A stretch of 64,000 bases of DNA from Escallonia rubra (lineage: Eukaryota > Streptophyta > Magnoliopsida > Escalloniales > Escalloniaceae), in assembly GCA_033065855.1 (NCBI GenBank), contig JAVXUO010001547.1, positions 124,001 to 188,000 of the forward strand, in the 5' to 3' direction. The notes beneath the pieces are model-generated. The model saw only the letters and a program-made list of their open reading frames with translations, did not search any database and was not told where the DNA came from. A program made the translations under genes and the position numbers. Position 1 is the stretch's first letter. Every line of letters starts with the position of its first letter. This document shows positions 59,581-64,000 of the stretch, in pieces.

Positions 59581-60389
59581 TAAATTACTCCTCTCATTCT
59601 CTACATATTTGTGCGTGTGCATATCTTTATATGAGTGCGTATGTTTGTGTGTATTGCCACTCTTAGCATCAATTTCACTGCCTTCCAGAACTACTTGCAC
59701 CCATGTACCGCGACCTCCTTCCGGTCGCCATTCGTTGCCACTTGCCAATTTCCCCTTCCTTCGCTCACACGCAAATCTGCAGCAATACACACACACATAC
59801 AGTGCACATATATTACATCTGTGGGTGTGCATGCAGATTTGTGTGTGAGAGAGAGAGAGAGAGAATGTGCAGATTTGTGTGCTTGACTGTAATTGTGCAT
59901 CTAAAATGGTGAAAGGAAGGCTGCTGGCATCGGTGATCCATGCTGGTGATGTCATGGTGCTGGGGGGGGGGGGGTGTCGCGATGGTGCCGTAGTGGTTAT
60001 TGGTGTTGAAGGGGCAGACCCATATATGTAATTGGAGTGGTGTCGCGGTGGTGCTGTGATGCAGGTGGTGGTGGGGGGGCAGTTTTGGGGGTGTTGTGGT
60101 GGCTCGTGCCTGGTGATGGTGAAATGGTGCACGGTGAAGGATATGGTGGGAGTTAGTTGTGTGCGCGTTTCAATGTGGGCACAGATGGCGGTTTTTGTTG
60201 GTGGTGTTGGGGTGGTGTACTGTTGTGATTAGTGGTGTTAGGGTGGTGTGGTGGTTGTAATTGGCAGGTGCCATAATGTTGGTTGGTGGTTGGAGTTGAA
60301 AGGGGTAGATCCACAATAGAGATGGTGGTGATCTGAGTTTGAGAAAGAAAGAGAGCAAGGAAGGAAAAATGGTTGGAAGACAACTGATA
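59581..60389. other. Intergenic, simple-sequence rich
   Basis: No gene. It contains a (GA)n tract (59849-59863), a poly-G run (59962-59974, 13 G) and a long GGTGGT/GTGGTG-rich stretch (59920-60300). A 247-codon minus-strand frame (60132-59389) crosses from this simple sequence into the LTR and is not a gene. Confidence 0.55.
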
Positions 60390-60731
60390 GGGTCTGTTTG
60401 AAATCACTTATAATTTTGGTTTTCAGTTTCTAAAAAAATAAAAACCAAAACCAGTTTAGTTTTTATTTTTTACAAAAACAAATGGGTTTGATTACTCAGT
60501 TTTTATTTTGAGTTTTTCCTTTTGGGTGTTTAATTACCCAATTTTTATTTTGAATTTTTTCTTTGGAGGTGTTGCGGTGGCGGGGGCAGGGGGGGGGGGG
60601 GGGGTGTCTCAAAACAAAAATCTAAACTGAAAACCCAAAATTCCAAAATAAGAGTTTTAAAAAACAGCCATGTTTAAAAAACTGATTTTCAAAATTGAAG
60701 GGCGAAAAATGAAAATTGTGTGCTAAACGCA
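60390..60731. mobile_element. MITE with GTTTGA-type ends (left of a pair)
   Basis: It starts GGGTCTGTTTGAAATCAC and ends with the reverse complement of AATGCGTTTAGCACACA. The subterminal zones (TTTTGGTTTTCAGTTTCTAA / AAAACTGATTTTCAAAATTG) and the GGTGTTGCGGTGGCGGGGGC core match the MITE at 61258-61668. A 16-G run (60589-60604) lies in the core. Ends are moderately diverged; probably PIF/Harbinger-like. Confidence 0.6.
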
Positions 60732-61250
60732 TTGCAATCCAATAGATTTGTCCAAGCCAGAACGCCCATTGTCGTATTCAAGCCAGACCCCATTGAGGAT
60801 GATGCGTATCCTCTAAACATCAATTCACTTGAGCCACTTCCTTATAATACGAGAAATAGAATATACGGGGATAACCCTTATTCCTATCAGCGGAGTGAAC
60901 TTTGTGTACGTCGTATGCCTACTGCTCACCTAGATGTCGTGCTGGTGTATATGTTCCCGATTGCCCTGCCCTGTCTTTCTAGTAGTGAGCTTCTTTCTCT
61001 TAGGCGTAAGCACCGCTATTACTGAGATGCCTACCTTCAGTAAAGAAAGGAGAAGACGAAGCCCCGAAAGTATGCTTTTCAGACTGACTTTTCAATAAAG
61101 AATTTGTCTGTGTTCAATTAGTAGGAATCGGGCGTCTCCGATCTTCAACTCAACTGTAAAGTAAAGCCATACATAGTGGTCCTTGCCTTATTCTCCGGTT
61201 AAGGAAGTGAGTTTCTTCCTCCAGTTTATAAAACTGGAGAAAAAACTGAA
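60732..61250 (+). other. Foreign-looking segment with a 101-codon frame, possibly organelle-derived
   Basis: The frame to 61025 reads, after MITE-derived codons, RFVQARTPIVVFKPDPIEDD, then AYPLNINSLEPLPYNTRNRI and YGDNPYSYQRSELCVRRM. Base composition is near 45% GC and free of simple sequence, unlike both neighbours. The following text (CTTCAGTAAAGAAAGGAGAA, CCTTCTTT-like words, and a perfect hairpin CTCCAGTTT-ATA-AAACTGGAG at 61219-61239) has the flavour of plant mitochondrial intergenic DNA. I do not recognise the frame as a known protein, so nuclear-mitochondrial transfer is only a suggestion. Confidence 0.3.
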
Positions 61251-61257
61251 AACTTAA

Positions 61258-61668
61258 GGCTCTGTTTGACAATACTTTTAGTTTTTTTTTTCAGTTTCCA
61301 AAAAAAAAAAACTAAAGAGCAGTTTAATTTTTTTTTTTTTACAAAAACAAGTGAGTGTTTGATAACCCAATTTTATTTTGAGTTTTTTTTTGTGGTGGTT
61401 TGCGATGGCGGTGGTGGGGCGTGCCAGTGGCCGGAGATGGCCGCTGGCCGGCGGTGGGCGGTGGCTGCCGTCGGTGGGAGGGTGGTGGTGGTCTAAAAAA
61501 AAAAATCGAAACTCATTTTTTGAGTTTTCAAAAACAGTCTTGGTTTAAAAAGTGATTTTTTTAACTGAAAAAAAAAAAACACAAAAAAAGATTACCAAAC
61601 GCGTTTATTTTTTTCAGTTTCCAAAACTGAAAAAAAAAATTAGAAAAAAAAGTCATGTCAAACGGGCC
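61258..61668. mobile_element. MITE with GTTTGACA ends (right of a pair)
   Basis: The left end GGCTCTGTTTGACAATACTT and the reverse complement of the right end (GGCCCGTTTGACATGACTTT) form terminal inverted repeats; subterminal AAAACTGAAA/TTTCAGTTTCC zones are mirrored. TAA precedes the left end but is not kept at the right. The core is GGTGGCGG-rich (61390-61490). No coding capacity. Confidence 0.65.
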
Positions 61669-62230
61669 TTGTGATTTCAAACACTATCTATGTTTTTTCA
61701 CAAAAAAACGCCATCACCGTTCTGTCTGGTAAATGAATGCAAATGATATTATGGCAAAAGGCAGTCTTTGACCGTAAGTTTGATATCATTCATTCTTTTT
61801 ATTCTCATGTAGCAAAACAGAGATAAACACAAGATCACAAAGGCAGAAGCACCATCTACGAGAATCCACACGAGACTTGTCCTTCACAAGAAATTAAAGT
61901 TTTTTTTCCTATGTTATCCATTGCCAAACTGACAAGGGTAAACAAAACAATTTTCCGCCATGTTTGGATTCCCTTCAACTTAAATCGGACACTGGACAAT
62001 GTTTCGTTTAAGGACGACGGAGGTTCACACAGTCTGTGAACTGTGAACGACACTATTCATAAAAAGCAGGACTGTCAATGTCTTACAGGATCTAAGTAAA
62101 CAATAGCCCACAGCCCTTCTTGATGAGGGAACGAAATTGACGAGACTAAGGTGTATTGCAGCTTATTAAAGCCATGATGAAGAAATTCTTTCGCTTGAGG
62201 GAGATGGAGAAATCTGATTCTACATCGATA
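61669..62230. other. 3' flank of the IQD gene
   Basis: No gene recognised. Part of this stretch is likely the 3' UTR of the minus-strand IQD gene that ends at 62231. Confidence 0.45.
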
Positions 62231-63031
62231 TCAATCTTCACTACACCTGCTGAGGAGCTGCCGCGCGCGAACAGTAACCTGCAACCTTGCAAGTGCATGC
62301 ATGCAATGCATAGCCATGCGTGCCTGCCTTCTCACGCACACCCCCCGAACCACAGCTTGCAGCTTAACAAGGCTCCTCAATGCTCGAAATGCTCGTCTTG
62401 CCTATCATTTTCATCAATCAAAACACAGCTCATTCGGTTATTCTCGTACCACTTTGCAGATAAAGGCGCGTTAAGTTTTAGTGATTAAAGATCCTATAGC
62501 GAAATGTAGAACGATATATATGTGATCAAGTGCACGTCCTGTAATTTTTACTGTCAAATGTTGCCAAAGTAGAATTCCTTTTTTCCTTTCTGATACTCTT
62601 TTCTTCCTCTGTTATCAAGGGAAAAAGGTTGAAACACGGCCACCTATATATGCTATTAAGAACATGGGTCTAATGGCATAACAAAGTAAAACTAAAAGAA
62701 GAGAGTTGGGTGTAAAGTTAAGGTGCAAGATTACGAGATGGCGCCTGAAATAAGCTTGGATGATGATGGCTGCAATGACTTCTTCTTCAGATAACAACTC
62801 GTTCGTCTCGGTCAATGAAGGTGACGCGCCAATGTTTTCGACCTCGATGATTTCGTGGCTGACTTCTTCGTTTCTAGCAGCAGCAGCAGCAGCTGTAGCT
62901 TCTTCGCCAAAGCTTGAGCTGGTGTTATTGGTATGGAGAACAATGATGGTTTCGCGGGGAGATGCTTTAAAGAAGGTTTTCCGGACAATGCCGAACCAGG
63001 AACCCTTCTTCTTGCTCCGGGATGTCCCCAT
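62231..63031 (-). CDS. Short IQ67-domain calmodulin-binding protein (IQD20-like)
   Basis: Two exons on the minus strand, 63031-62735 (99 codons) and 62401-62231 (56 codons plus stop), give 155 aa. The intron is GT-AG, phase 0, and splits the IQ67 domain at the position conserved in the IQD family. Exon 1: a basic start ([20 protein letters not shown]), an Ala run and an acidic linker, then [17 protein letters not shown]. Exon 2 continues [40 protein letters not shown] and [10 protein letters not shown], then SRCSED and stop. IQD proteins bind calmodulin and link Ca2+ signals to microtubules, membranes or the nucleus. Most are 300-600 aa; Arabidopsis IQD20 (about 103 aa) is similarly truncated after the IQ67 domain and shares the RQARIALHCMHAL-type wording. 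The second exon is hidden among longer opposite-strand frames. A longer C-terminus by another intron is possible but no suitable donor is needed. Confidence 0.88.
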
Positions 63032-64000
63032 CCTTCTCTCTTTGGCTGTCCCTTCCTATTTTCCTTTCAGCTGGTTTTGGTTTGGATGGATACTTGCAGT
63101 CATAAAACTAGGCAGGAGTAGGCGTAAAGGTTAGAGATGTGCGCACCATGTCTACTTAGACAGAGGGAGATTTGAGTTGTGCGTGGAGTGAGAACGTGGT
63201 GGGATGAATATGTCTGCTGTGTGTGAGTTTGAAGCATTCAGAAGACCAGTTTTGTGGCTGTGGGGTAACTACCGGTGGCGGTGGACCACCTATATATATG
63301 TTTTAATACTAAAGGAATTGACCGATGCAATCTTTTTGAGACACTCTTATAACTATTCATCAGCGTCCTCTCTGCTACAATTTTATTCACATAATTGCAC
63401 AACGTACGGTCTTACAAAGAACATGGGGTTTACGTTCCGATTACATTTCAGCTCAGATTACTCGTGCTCGCGGTGCGCTGCACTAAAACAATAGGAAAAT
63501 ATCAACAAAAAAAAGGAAAATAGCTCATATTTGATCAATGTTGCGCACAGGTTTGGATCCTCTAGAGTTGCCATTTTTTTTTCTTCCAACAATTGAGATT
63601 TAGTTCCAATATGCTAACTGTATAGCCGGAAAGAGCATCGAAAACGAAGGAGCCTACCAAATTAGAGATGTAGAACCCCTTCATCTAAATACTGAAAAAT
63701 CAGATAATCTGAGCCGTTTGAGAACCTGTTTATTCTCCATTGGTATTCCCACTTAGTATTTGCTGTTGTTCCATCCGTAAGGTTGAAAATTTTACGGGTC
63801 AAGAACCGACATTATTAATGTGACCGAAGGTCTCATTTCTATCACCATTACTCGTGATTGGCCGACACAAGAGAGGAGCACCAAATGTGCCAGTACCCTG
63901 CTGCATAACTAATTTATTCCAAGATATCAGAGTTTTCAGTTTTGATCAATTTATTCCAAGTATCAGCGTCATTGCACTTCACTTCTCGGTTGGAAGTCCA
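63032..64000. other. Upstream region of the IQD gene
   Basis: Expected to hold the IQD promoter and 5' UTR (a possible TATA, TATATATA, is at 63291-63298 on the plus strand). No other gene is supported; a 96-codon frame at 63204-63494 has no known domain. Confidence 0.45.

Noticed and set aside
59389..60132. 247-codon minus-strand ORF
   Set aside because: Crosses from simple-sequence intergenic DNA into the LTR, has no domain, and is His/Thr/Pro-rich because of GTG repeats.

Overview
This is a window of plant nuclear DNA, almost certainly from a eudicot. It is AT-rich, its genes are split by short-to-long GT-AG introns, and it is full of small plant transposons (Stowaway-like and PIF/Harbinger-like MITEs, tRNA-derived SINEs, LINE remnants, Helitron-like repeats) and of giant solo LTRs. 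I cannot name the species from sequence alone.

Four protein-coding genes and one microRNA gene can be supported. From left to right: (1) a nine-exon plus-strand gene (4164-10480) for a bifunctional nuclease of the BBD type (DUF151/BFN domain plus UVR motif, 328 aa); (2) a convergent three-exon minus-strand gene (14918-12071) for an AMT2-family ammonium transporter, closest in feel to the AMT3 clade (469 aa, both pore histidines present); (3) a MIR171 hairpin on the plus strand near 21.83-21.95 kb; (4) a sixteen-exon plus-strand gene (35741-55694) for an ACT-domain Raf-like kinase of the STY8/STY17/STY46 group (578 aa), whose ~20 kb length is mostly transposon-filled intron; (5) a compact two-exon minus-strand gene (63031-62231) for a short IQ67-domain protein resembling Arabidopsis IQD20 (155 aa). 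The exons of each coding gene join in frame with consensus splice sites. Two exon-like segments near 19.86-20.16 kb may be a gene fragment that I could not identify.

Region by region: 1-4 kb holds a 1.94 kb solo LTR with a perfect 5-bp target duplication and a Stowaway-like MITE. 4-15 kb holds the BBD and AMT genes. 15-35.7 kb is gene-poor: SINEs, Helitron-like repeats, MIR171, a Harbinger-like MITE whose core has become an 800-bp triplet microsatellite, and a long foldback. 35.7-55.7 kb is the kinase gene; its introns hold a LINE RT remnant, a decayed duplicate of one of its own exons, an Au-like SINE, a second LINE remnant, a 1.1 kb element with Stowaway-type ends and a 0.95 kb Harbinger-like MITE. 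56.4-59.6 kb is a 3.16 kb solo LTR of the same family as the first, in opposite orientation and swollen by five kinds of GC-rich minisatellite. 60.4-61.7 kb has two related MITEs bracketing a foreign-looking 0.5 kb segment. The IQD gene closes the window.

The genes do not form a pathway; they are ordinary neighbours on a plant chromosome. The most unusual material is in the repeats (the LTR pair with minisatellite cores, MITEs with expanded low-complexity cores, the vestigial kinase exon) and in a 31-codon ORF just upstream of the MIR171 hairpin.
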